From assembly GCF_003987645.1 (NCBI RefSeq), contig NZ_NGKA01000004.1:1-64000 (forward strand): DNA of 64,000 bases, written 5' to 3'. Source of the stretch: Vagococcus elongatus (lineage in GTDB: Bacteria > Bacillota > Bacilli > Lactobacillales > Vagococcaceae). Position 1 is the stretch's first letter; each line of letters opens with the position of its first letter. The notes below the pieces were generated by a model, which had not been told where the DNA came from, searched no databases, and worked only from the letters and a program-made list of their open reading frames with translations. The position numbers were made by a program, and so were the translations under genes. Of this stretch, positions 1 through 7,608 are shown piece after piece.

Positions 1-60
1 TTAGGCGCTTTAACCATAACAGATTGGGGCTCTTTTTGTACACCCAAAGGGTGTTAAAAT

Positions 61-104
61 AAAACAAGATAAACACCGTCACAAAAGTGTTTATCTTGTT
101 TTTT
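61..104. terminator. Bidirectional rho-independent terminator
   Basis: A 16-bp inverted repeat (AACAAGATAAACAC-type arms) encloses a loop of about 10 nt. T-rich tracts follow on both strands. It lies just beyond the stop of the LRR protein gene on the minus strand and would also end any plus-strand gene entering from the left edge. Confidence 0.8.
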
Positions 105-154
105 CAAATAAGTATGAATTATCCAGGTTTATAGTGTTTAGACTATGTTTATTA

Positions 155-2896
155 TTAATTGGCATGTTTTATTTGCCAGATTAAGCGAATGAAATAGGCT
201 GCGATTGCGCAGATTAGTAAAATTACTGTTACTAAAGCCCCATGATGCTTTGATGAAACACCTGTTACAACAGGTTGATAATCAGAATTGTTGATAAAAT
301 CAACTTGATTCCCGCCCAAAGACATCGGGGTTGTCACTGTCAGCCCTTGGTCTTTTTCACCAGCAGAATTAGAGTCATTTCCAGCTGCTGTTGTTGTCTG
401 GGATGTCACATATGTAGGCACACCAGATTGGGTAATCGTATAAGTAATATCCAATGGCAGTTCATCGAACACCAGCTCTTCATTATGATTTAGTGTAAAA
501 CTAGTTGCCCCATGTGTTGAAAAATCAATCGTTTCCAGCAACTGACCGTTTGCATATTTCTTAGCGGTGTAGCCGGCTGGAGTAGCTCCAAGTTCTTTTC
601 CTTTTGCTAAGCTTAATTGATAGGAAAACACTTGATTCACATTCGGATATTTACTGGTGTCTTTATTGGTAATCTTTAATCTTTCAACTTTCGTATTTCG
701 GAAAAGCACCTGATCCTCATCATTGATGGCTTCTCCCGTTACGATTAAGCTTTCAGAAATTTTTCCAATATGAACAGGTAATGTTACAGAATTTTCTGTG
801 ATTGTCGCTGAAGGCTCATACTTTGGAACAGCTGATTGAGTTATCTCATACTTAGTCCCAGAAGGCACCATTTTTTTCCAGACTTGCCCAGCTATTATAG
901 ATTGGTTTTTGAATGTCTCACCACTAGTTGTACCGTCTGGATAGGTGAACACCACATCATAAAAAACATTTCCACCAGTCAAATCTGGCTCGAATTCATT
1001 CTTAATCTGGAACGCGACTTTAGCCACGTTGGTAAATTCTAATAGGTTTGGATCATTGGTTAGCGTTAATGTGCCGGTCACTTTTCTATCGTCTGGAAGT
1101 TTTGCCATCTCTACTAGAGACGGATGATTCCTGCTATAGTAAGCCTCATACAAATCAGTATCAACTTTTTCCAGGACTTCGTAGGTTGTCCCCGGCAATG
1201 CCTTTACAGGAATATTACCGTCATTTGCTAGAGAAAAAGTGCCCACTCCTGTTGTTCCACTAGATGGCAAATCATTCTTCACTGGTTGGATAACTTGTCC
1301 ATCCGCTGTTGTCAATTTCAATTCGTAGTGAATGACACCACCCGTTGGTTGCTTTCCAATGATTTTGTTAGATATGTTCATGTCAATCGTCTCTAGCTCA
1401 ACAAGAGGCTGAGTAATTATTCCGGTGAATCGTGACTCCCCATTTGTCATTTTTGTCGCTGATTCCCATGTATAAGTGACCTCAGATATACCTGATTCTA
1501 AATTCCAAGTCACGTTGGGGTTAGCATACTTTCCGCTGTTAGAGATAGTCTTTGGCGGAACCAAAGCCCCCTTATGCTCCTTCACAACATTGGACATGGT
1601 AAATGGCAAGAGATACGTGTAGCTTTTTGCTGGCAATTTGACCGTCTGCTCGGTTGCAGTAAGTCCTGTCGTTAAGCCAGTGGCTCCGCTTAGTGGTGAT
1701 AAATCATAAATTTCGTTAGTATCTAGTTGTACCGTTACTAACTGCTTCATCCCCCGAAGAGGCTCCACACTACTGATATGATTGTTATAAAAATAGACCA
1801 CTTGCAAATTCTTGGAATCTTTTAAAGGTGAGATATCTTTAATCTTTTGGTTCATGACACTGAAGTGAGTGAGATCTGGTTTCCCGCTCATCCCCTCAAT
1901 GTTTTCCAAGGCATTGTTTTCCACATATACTTCTCTTAGTTTCGATAATTTCTCCAGAGGTTCTAAACTTGCTATCTTATTATTTGCGCCGTAAAACTCC
2001 TCTAAACTAGTGAATCCCGCCATCGGATCCAAAGACGTCACTTGATTTCCTGAAGTGTTACTTCCATCTTCAATACTGAATTTTTTTAATGTTGTTAAAT
2101 TTTGAATCCCGTCCAGACTAGTTACGTTGTTATAATCCAAATAAAGTTCTTCAAGAGCTGGCATTTTGGCCTGCCCTAAAGGAGTAAGATCTGAAATTTG
2201 ATTATTTTTAAAGTACAGCTGCTTTAAATTGAGGAAATTTGCAACGGAAAACGGGCTTAAATCCGTAACATATTTTGCGTGCTGAAAGGATATCTCTTGC
2301 ACATTACGTAAATATTGAATCCCCTCTATATTCCGCACATCAACCGGACCGTAAATTACTCCATTAACGTCTGTTTTATCTGTGGATAAAATTTCCAGTT
2401 TATCTAGATCCTTTTGTTCAACTTTCCTTGATGGCTTTGCACTAGCCCCGAAGAGGGTGCGTGCTACAACGAGTGCTAATTCTGCATCAGGGAAAATTTG
2501 ATCAATCCGTTTACTCCCAACAAGTGGCGGAGAGGGACTGGTACTTTTTAGAGCTTGCGGCGCTGCTGATTGAAACCTTTGGACTGGAGAATCTTTTTCT
2601 GCTTCCTGATTTTCCTGCTCAACCGCAGTGATACTTTCTGCCCCATCTTCGGACTCTGGTAAAACCGGCTCCGCTGGTTCTTGACTTACAGCGACGTCCT
2701 CTTCTACCTCGTTGTTTTTTTCTATTGATTCTGATAACGAGGGGTTTTCAGCCGCATCTTCTGGGGACAGTGCCGTGACCTCATGAGGACTATCCTGAAG
2801 ATTTTCTGCTAAACTTTGAATTGGGCTTATAAAACTAACAACAAACAATGCTAGTAAAATCAGCCATGTCAAAACTAAACGATATTTTTTTCTCAT
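155..2896 (-). CDS. Internalin-like leucine-rich repeat surface protein
   Basis: Predicted secreted, wall- or membrane-attached adhesin of 913 residues. The start was placed at the ATG that follows AAGGAGGAGATAAATCG; a start 9 codons further upstream would run through this ribosome-binding site. A signal peptide (hydrophobic about 7-25, cleavage near SLA-EN) is followed by an acidic, Pro-rich linker to about residue 115. An LRR array with the internalin pattern (L..L.L..N.I.D..PL) covers about 185-420, then an LRR-adjacent Ig-like segment. Three related domains of about 100 residues follow, with K-x-T-N...F.....G....F.LKDG-like motifs resembling the DUF5979/DUF7601 group. The C-terminus has a hydrophobic stretch and a basic tail, but the motif before it is QPVVTG rather than a clear LPXTG, so the anchoring mode is uncertain. 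It is followed 3' by a terminator. The signal peptidase-like gene lies directly upstream, 33 bp away, probably in the same transcript. The ligand cannot be told from sequence. Confidence 0.85.
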   Translation of the reverse strand: MRKKYRLVLTWLILLALFVVSFISPIQSLAENLQDSPHEVTALSPEDAAENPSLSESIEKNNEVEEDVAVSQEPAEPVLPESEDGAESITAVEQENQEAEKDSPVQRFQSAAPQALKSTSPSPPLVGSKRIDQIFPDAELALVVARTLFGASAKPSRKVEQKDLDKLEILSTDKTDVNGVIYGPVDVRNIEGIQYLRNVQEISFQHAKYVTDLSPFSVANFLNLKQLYFKNNQISDLTPLGQAKMPALEELYLDYNNVTSLDGIQNLTTLKKFSIEDGSNTSGNQVTSLDPMAGFTSLEEFYGANNKIASLEPLEKLSKLREVYVENNALENIEGMSGKPDLTHFSVMNQKIKDISPLKDSKNLQVVYFYNNHISSVEPLRGMKQLVTVQLDTNEIYDLSPLSGATGLTTGLTATEQTVKLPAKSYTYLLPFTMSNVVKEHKGALVPPKTISNSGKYANPNVTWNLESGISEVTYTWESATKMTNGESRFTGIITQPLVELETIDMNISNKIIGKQPTGGVIHYELKLTTADGQVIQPVKNDLPSSGTTGVGTFSLANDGNIPVKALPGTTYEVLEKVDTDLYEAYYSRNHPSLVEMAKLPDDRKVTGTLTLTNDPNLLEFTNVAKVAFQIKNEFEPDLTGGNVFYDVVFTYPDGTTSGETFKNQSIIAGQVWKKMVPSGTKYEITQSAVPKYEPSATITENSVTLPVHIGKISESLIVTGEAINDEDQVLFRNTKVERLKITNKDTSKYPNVNQVFSYQLSLAKGKELGATPAGYTAKKYANGQLLETIDFSTHGATSFTLNHNEELVFDELPLDITYTITQSGVPTYVTSQTTTAAGNDSNSAGEKDQGLTVTTPMSLGGNQVDFINNSDYQPVVTGVSSKHHGALVTVILLICAIAAYFIRLIWQIKHAN

Positions 2897-2929
2897 CGAT
2901 TTATCTCCTCCTTTCCTGAACAATTCTAT

Positions 2930-3481
2930 TTAAAAATTTCTTCTTCGAATCACGGCCATGAGTCCTCCTTGAATATCTGCCGCTTTCACCGGACCATAAA
3001 TCCGACTATCCTCAGATTGTTCACGACTATCTCCTAAAACAAAAAACTCATCCTCTTTTAACGTCAATGGTAATGAAACACCATCTACAAATTGATTGGT
3101 TTGTTCTATAATGTACGATTTCTCCAAACCTATCTGTGGATGCCCATTAACTTCTAGCCCCATCTCAGTGATATCCACCTGATCAAAAGGCTTCGCCACA
3201 ATTCGTCTGACTTGATTTTCCTCTTCACTCCTGAGTACAATCACATCCCCTATCGAAAATTCCCGCTCATGACGGTAAAAAAACACAATATCTCCCTCTC
3301 TGACAGAAGGGTGCATACTGGCATCAGCAACTCGAACAACCCCAAAAACAAAGGTAAAAAGCAACACAAATATTCCTAGAAGCAACCCCGCTTTAAACAA
3401 TATAAACACTATTTCTTGTAAAATTGTCTTTTGCTTGTTATTATTCTTTTGAGGGATACTGGCTGCTGTTTTTGAACTCAT
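2930..3481 (-). CDS. Signal peptidase I-like protein (S26) with Arg at the catalytic Lys position
   Basis: Membrane-bound type I signal peptidase homologue of 183 residues. One membrane segment (about 22-50) is followed by the box with the catalytic serine (SMHP, Ser55) and the C-terminal box GDSREQSEDSR. The box that normally reads KR(V/I)IG-PGD here reads VRRIVAKPFD, so the general-base lysine aligns with Arg92. I checked this codon directly (AGA). Family knowledge: signal peptidase-like proteins with altered catalytic residues (SipA of streptococcal pilus islands) act as assembly factors for surface proteins. The position directly upstream of the LRR surface-protein gene suggests a dedicated role in that protein's export or display. 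It is either an inactive chaperone-like homologue or an unusual enzyme. Confidence 0.85.
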   Translation of the reverse strand: MSSKTAASIPQKNNNKQKTILQEIVFILFKAGLLLGIFVLLFTFVFGVVRVADASMHPSVREGDIVFFYRHEREFSIGDVIVLRSEEENQVRRIVAKPFDQVDITEMGLEVNGHPQIGLEKSYIIEQTNQFVDGVSLPLTLKEDEFFVLGDSREQSEDSRIYGPVKAADIQGGLMAVIRRRNF

Positions 3482-3714
3482 CTTTTCATCCTTTTTCTGA
3501 ACTCCATTATTAATCTTGTTTCATCAACTATATGATCTTGACTTAAAACAAACATTTTATAAAAAAACATCTGTTTCCATATGTATATTTGATTTAATCA
3601 TCTTCTCCATCAGTTATTATAATAAAAGAACTGTTTATTAAAAACATAAACAAATACTATTTATTTTCTACTAAATTCAGTACAATAGCTCAGTAATGTT
3701 TTAATTAAAATTAA

Positions 3715-3732
3715 GACAAGCTGTCTAAAAAG
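3715..3732 (+). promoter_or_regulatory. Putative operator, copy 1 (GACA-N3-TGTC-TAAAAAG)
   Basis: Eighteen bases matching the copy at 3933-3950 except for one base. Each copy contains the small palindrome GACA-N3-TGTC followed by TAAAAAG. The copies are 218 bp apart in the divergent region next to an HTH regulator gene, a usual place for an autoregulatory operator. Binding is inferred. Confidence 0.45.
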
Positions 3733-3932
3733 AATACCTTTTGATGATTAATTTAGTTATATTTAGCAAAATAAAAGCAAATTATTCCTGCTGTGCAAAT
3801 AACTGATTCTAATCAAATCTTTGTTTTTTTTTGAACGAAAAATTGCACTTATTTTCTTTTCAATCATTATTATTCTATTAAAACTACCTAATGTTAATTA
3901 TATTACAACAATAGATAAAAAGATTAGATCAC

Positions 3933-3950
3933 GACAACCTGTCTAAAAAG
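3933..3950 (+). promoter_or_regulatory. Putative operator, copy 2, next to the regulator's ribosome-binding site
   Basis: Second copy of GACA-N3-TGTC-TAAAAAG, ending directly before the GGGAGGG ribosome-binding site of the regulator gene at 3962. Occupation here could block the regulator's own transcription or leader, consistent with autoregulation. Confidence 0.45.
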
Positions 3951-3961
3951 GGAGGGTTTTT

Positions 3962-4900
3962 ATGCTTACTCAAAAAGGTTTAAACGAATACGATCAATTT
4001 GCTTTGTTTTTGGAAAAAATTCGCAAAGAGAAAAAAATACCATTTAGAATTTTTGATGAAAATGGCGTATCTAGCCGTACTTTCCAACGATTCATTCGTG
4101 GTGAAAGTGATATGAGAATCACTGATTTAGCCATCATTGTTGAAATTTTATCGTTATCGCCGTTTGAAATTACTGAAAAGCTTGTTTCCCTTTCAAAAAC
4201 AGTTGCTTATAAGACGGATTGTTTAAACGCAATTAAAAATAATGACAGAAAAAATACTAATAAGCTTATTTTAGAATTTAAGAAATACTGCAGTAACACA
4301 AGTCGTACTCTTGGGAAACAAGAAGCCCTTTATAAAGTACTTTCGGCTGATTATTTTTTTAACCCATACACTTTGACGTCTAAGGAAGAAATCATGGAAC
4401 TAGAAAAAAAAATCCATAATCGACTTCTTGATGCTTCAATTTATACTATTTATAATTTAGATTTTCTCGCTTATCAACAGATTAATGCTTTCCAAGAATT
4501 TCCTCCTAAACTTTTCTTCAAAGTTTTAAAAGAGATCAGCGAAAAAAATATTCTTAATACACATTCATTGGATATTATTGAGCGAGCATTGGTTAAAATG
4601 TTTATAACGTCCTTAAAATCGAGGGAAAAGAAGAACATTCAACATATTTCTGAGGTGTTCTCCACCTACATTATTTCTGAGCACAACTGGTATTTGTTCA
4701 TGTGGAAAAAAATAACTTCTTTCGTTAATCAAAGTATCAAATATCAAGAGGTTAATAAAGATAGCTGGTTAAATTTTAAAAATAGTATTCTTTCCGCACT
4801 GACTATTTTTATTCCAACTTCACAAACCGATTATATTCAGACACAGCTTGATGAAATAGAAACTTATTACCTAATGTACACATCTAAGGAGCAATCCTAA
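3962..4900 (+). CDS. Rgg/MutR-like HTH transcriptional regulator
   Basis: Protein of 312 residues with an N-terminal XRE-type helix-turn-helix (about 12-65; the segment SSRTFQRFIRGESDMRITDL looks like the recognition region). A long all-helical C-terminal part without enzymatic motifs follows, as in Rgg/GadR/MutR peptide-sensing regulators. The start has a strong GGGAGGG ribosome-binding site 8 nt upstream. It is divergent from the signal peptidase/LRR pair and is their likely regulator. No short hydrophobic pheromone gene was recognised next to it. The C-terminal assignment rests on length and helical character only, so the ligand type is open. Confidence 0.7.
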   Translation: MLTQKGLNEYDQFALFLEKIRKEKKIPFRIFDENGVSSRTFQRFIRGESDMRITDLAIIVEILSLSPFEITEKLVSLSKTVAYKTDCLNAIKNNDRKNTNKLILEFKKYCSNTSRTLGKQEALYKVLSADYFFNPYTLTSKEEIMELEKKIHNRLLDASIYTIYNLDFLAYQQINAFQEFPPKLFFKVLKEISEKNILNTHSLDIIERALVKMFITSLKSREKKNIQHISEVFSTYIISEHNWYLFMWKKITSFVNQSIKYQEVNKDSWLNFKNSILSALTIFIPTSQTDYIQTQLDEIETYYLMYTSKEQS

Positions 4901-4980
4901 CATCAACAATTACGTCTTGTGGCTCAGAACTATATGATTGCGATAAACAATAACAAAGTCTCCATTAAAAAGACAAAATG

Positions 4981-5009
4981 TTGACAAGAGTAGTGACCGT
5001 TAGCATGAT
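4981..5009 (+). promoter_or_regulatory. Sigma-A-type promoter ahead of a short transcript
   Basis: A perfect -35 TTGACA is followed after exactly 17 bp by CATGAT as -10 (4 of 6 consensus). No open reading frame with a ribosome-binding site follows before the terminator at 5047-5082, so the transcript would be a small RNA of about 65 nt. Confidence 0.45.
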
Positions 5010-5015
5010 AGAAGC

Positions 5016-5082
5016 GACTAAAAATACACTGATTTCTGCACAAACTAAAAACCCGTAAAGAATATCTTTATCGGGTTTTTTT
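5016..5082 (+). ncRNA. Candidate small RNA (promoter to terminator, about 65 nt)
   Basis: Predicted from the promoter at 4981-5009 and the terminator hairpin at 5047-5082. There is no coding potential. It may instead be a leftover of the ISL3-family element just downstream. Expression is unproven. Confidence 0.25.
5047..5082 (+). terminator. Rho-independent terminator
   Basis: Hairpin AACCCGTAAAG-loop-CTTTATCGGGTT with one bulge, followed by a run of seven T. It ends the short predicted transcript and can also end read-through from the regulator gene at 3962-4900. Confidence 0.75.
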
Positions 5083-5125
5083 GTATCATTGCTAAACTAC
5101 TCTGGTAACCTTGAATCCAAGCTAT

Positions 5126-5670
5126 TTCAAAATGAGGGGCGTAGCTGGCATTCATATCCATCACTAAATATTTAACCTTTACGGGGACTTCTCGAGAGCA
5201 GCACGTAAAATGTTGAACCAAACGAAAAAGTCGACAATCTTCTAATATCTCAAAAAGTTGAGTGGTGGTCCCATCAACACAAAGGATTTCTGGCAGCTGT
5301 TCCCCATTGACGTGTGTAAACATTTACTAATTCTTCTTGGACACGTAAAATCGGGACACTTGAAACAAAGTAGCGATTGGCAATAGCTTTCGGAAAAAGC
5401 ACTTGTTTTAATTCTAACGTGGTTTGGAGCATTAATTCTTTGGCTAAATGACATTTTTTACCATTAATGAACTTTGAGCGACAAGAGCTGCACTGCAATT
5501 ACGACAAAAAAATAGAAATATTTAACTTCTCTCACAACATCATGGAGTACAAATCAGTTGACCCTTGATAATCGTTGCCTTACTCCTCTTTTCTCTTTCT
5601 TCTAACCAATCTTCCAAAAAAACGATATTTTTATCTGTTAATCCGAGGAATTTCTAATATGCTTACTCAT
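5126..5670 (-). pseudogene. Decayed ISL3-family transposase, N-terminal fragment
   Basis: Reading the minus strand from 5670 gives pieces in different frames that together resemble the first 200 or so residues of ISL3/IS1167-type transposases. These are a start with FLGLTDKNIVFLEDWLEER, a Cys-containing piece, a helix-turn-helix-like piece (about 5498-5330), and the beginning of the catalytic domain (VKVKYLVMDMNASY, about 5323-5126). A stop codon and several frameshifts interrupt it, and the rest of the roughly 430-residue enzyme is absent. The element is dead. It marks an old insertion between the LRR locus and the next genes. The flanking 5671-5945 holds no gene that I can support. Confidence 0.7.
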
Positions 5671-5975
5671 GAGAGCCATCTTTTTGATGATGTGTGTGTT
5701 TGTCGACTTCACTGTATCAGTTTGGAGGCCTCTTTTGTGATAAAAAAATGACCAACAATGAGTTGAGTTTGTTTATTTTCTTGAGGAAAGCGAGTTTTTT
5801 TAGGAACAGACGTTAGGGGTTCAGTTGGAAAGAAGTTGGAAGACGATTAGCAGCTAAAAATACTGATTACACTAATTTAATTGCTTTTAAACTTCTGATT
5901 TTCTGACTATCTGATTTTTATGCTTTATATGGTAAAATAAAATCAATGTATAAAGTGACTGGAGGAGTATATACT

Positions 5976-6965
5976 GTGAAGAAGAATGAAATCATAAAAG
6001 CGGAAACTGCCTTAGAAATCAAAAAAAGCCCTCTTTTTAAAAAAAGAACTGCGACTAAAGGTGAACAAAGTATTAAGTTGTTAACAGACTTTGCCCTGAT
6101 AGTTCCAGGTTTGGTTGAAAGTATTCCTTTTGAAACAAAATATGTGGTAGATATGCCTGCCGAAATCGCCAGTCAAATACAAAACGGCACCTTAACATTT
6201 TTGAAAAAGACAAACGGGGATATGATGGCCACCGTAAAAAATCCAGCAACACATAAAATTGTAAAAAATTTGCCCATTAGGTCCGAATTAGCAAGTCCAG
6301 CACTTGGTCCGGCTATGTTAGCAGCCGGACTATTCATCCAGATGAAAAAAATCGAAAAAGGCATTGACGAACTAAACGAAGGTATTGGAGAGATTCTTCA
6401 AAACTTCGAAAATGATCGCTATGCACGGGCTTTTGCTGCAAAAGAAAAATTTGAACAAGCCTTATTATTCACAGATGATAAAATGAAACAAAGTTTCTTG
6501 CTAAATATTCTTGCAGATGTGACGAATACCAAACATATGTTATATAAGCAATTAACGGACAAAGCGGAAAAATTAATCAATAGTAAAACACGATTTAACG
6601 ATAAATCAAAATCTGAATTAGCAGATCAAGTTCTCCAAAATTTATATTTGTTCAACGAGTGTTTTAAAATTCAAATACAGTGCTACTCCGAACTTGAACA
6701 ACATTATTCGCTAAGTCATGCTCTAGATATGTATGAGCATGAAATAAATACGGTATTGACCAAAGAAGTTCAATTGGCTGTTGACGGTTATTTTAAAGAC
6801 CCAACCAACCCTTTCAGCCACACTATTACTGAAGTTATTACCAGTGTGTATCAGACAAATGATTTCCTCCTTGATAATGAAACAATAATCTTGGAGCAAT
6901 CTGCCCAGCCTGCGAATCAATTCGCAATATTAAAAGAACAGGAGATGGGAATAACTTATGACTAA
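5976..6965 (+). CDS. Uncharacterised cytoplasmic protein, 329 residues
   Basis: I do not recognise the family. The preferred start is the GTG at 5976 because GGAGGAG lies 10 nt upstream; an ATG at 5946 would include that site. About residues 65-95 look beta-rich (VVDMPAEIASQIQNGTLTF), then a short Ala/Gly/Leu-rich stretch (ASPALGPAMLAAGLFIQM, about 108-125), then a long helical region to the end. No signal peptide or catalytic motif is seen. Its stop overlaps the start of the small zinc-ribbon gene (pseudogene here), so the two were probably co-translated. A toxin/effector or phage-defence role cannot be excluded but has no direct support. Confidence 0.65.
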   Translation: MKKNEIIKAETALEIKKSPLFKKRTATKGEQSIKLLTDFALIVPGLVESIPFETKYVVDMPAEIASQIQNGTLTFLKKTNGDMMATVKNPATHKIVKNLPIRSELASPALGPAMLAAGLFIQMKKIEKGIDELNEGIGEILQNFENDRYARAFAAKEKFEQALLFTDDKMKQSFLLNILADVTNTKHMLYKQLTDKAEKLINSKTRFNDKSKSELADQVLQNLYLFNECFKIQIQCYSELEQHYSLSHALDMYEHEINTVLTKEVQLAVDGYFKDPTNPFSHTITEVITSVYQTNDFLLDNETIILEQSAQPANQFAILKEQEMGITYD

Positions 6966-7256
6966 ATGTAAAGAATGCGGCAGAGAAATCAATGAGGGGG
7001 AAAAAGATGCAGTTACTGCCATTCAAAAATCCTTCAGTTGACTGCCAAAAAAGTATTCAATAAAGCAAAAGAAACTTCTAGTAAAGCACTAGAAAAAACT
7101 ATTGAAACTTCCTCCCGATTACACAGTCAAACCACAAAAGAAATTGAAAATTTGCAAAAAAAGCATCATGAAAAATCATTAGAAAACAAAAAGAAAAAAA
7201 TCAAAAAATTACAACAACAAATTCAGAAAAAAGAACATGGACATCCCATTGATTAA
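6958..7256 (+). pseudogene. Zinc-ribbon/coiled-coil small protein gene with frameshift
   Basis: Frame 1 from ATG 6958 gives MTKCKECGREINEGEK and then stops at 7039-7041. The neighbouring frame, open from 6996, gives RCSYCHSK and continues through a Lys-rich helical region to 7256. Joined, they make a protein of about 100 residues with two CxxC pairs of a zinc ribbon followed by a charged coiled coil (many EKK/KKK). The break falls in the homopolymers GGGGGAAAAA (6996-7005), where one extra base restores the frame. The start overlaps the stop of the preceding 329-residue protein. The break may be a real mutation, a sequencing error or, less likely, programmed slippage. Confidence 0.65.
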
Positions 7257-7608
7257 TCCCTTTGAAAAAATAAGTCTTAACTATTGAAACAAGGCTTAAA
7301 AATTGCTAAATCATCCCCATATTGAACCCAGCCTCAAAATTTAAGCTTTGGGGCTGGGTTTTTAAAAACAAAGAACATTGGCCAAAATAGTTAGAAAACT
7401 TCTGAATCATATAAACAAAACTACTATTCTCTTGCTTTACTTTCAGCAGTAAAAGTCCTATCCTAACTCCTGATTTCGATAAATGATTCTAGATAAAAAG
7501 AATACTATCTTTGCTTATTTGGGAAAACATTGAAAAAATACTGATGAGGTAATTATATTTTCACCAAAAGAGACTGACCCGTAAGTCTCTGAATTTGTAA
7601 TTAAATAT
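7257..7608. other. Intergenic region between convergent genes
   Basis: There is no gene here. Apart from the terminator at 7325-7363, nothing structured was seen. Confidence 0.6.
7325..7363 (+). terminator. Rho-independent terminator
   Basis: Perfect 9-bp stem AACCCAGCC/GGCTGGGTT with an 18-nt loop and a T tract, downstream of the zinc-ribbon gene. Confidence 0.8.

Larger units (their letters stand above)
3482..3961. promoter_or_regulatory. 480-bp divergent, AT-rich intergenic control region
   Basis: This stretch separates the minus-strand signal peptidase/LRR genes from the plus-strand regulator and contains no credible gene. It is very AT-rich and must hold the promoters of both transcripts. 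The notable feature is a repeated motif (3715-3732 and 3933-3950) described separately. Confidence 0.6.

Noticed and set aside
1-60. Possible 3' end of a plus-strand gene entering from the left edge
   Set aside because: Two plus frames are open from base 1 and stop at 57 and 60, and a terminator follows, but 20 codons without recognisable motif are too few to call a gene.
5671-5945. Further pieces of the ISL3 element or its end repeat
   Set aside because: I could not identify a convincing terminal repeat or extra transposase segment here.
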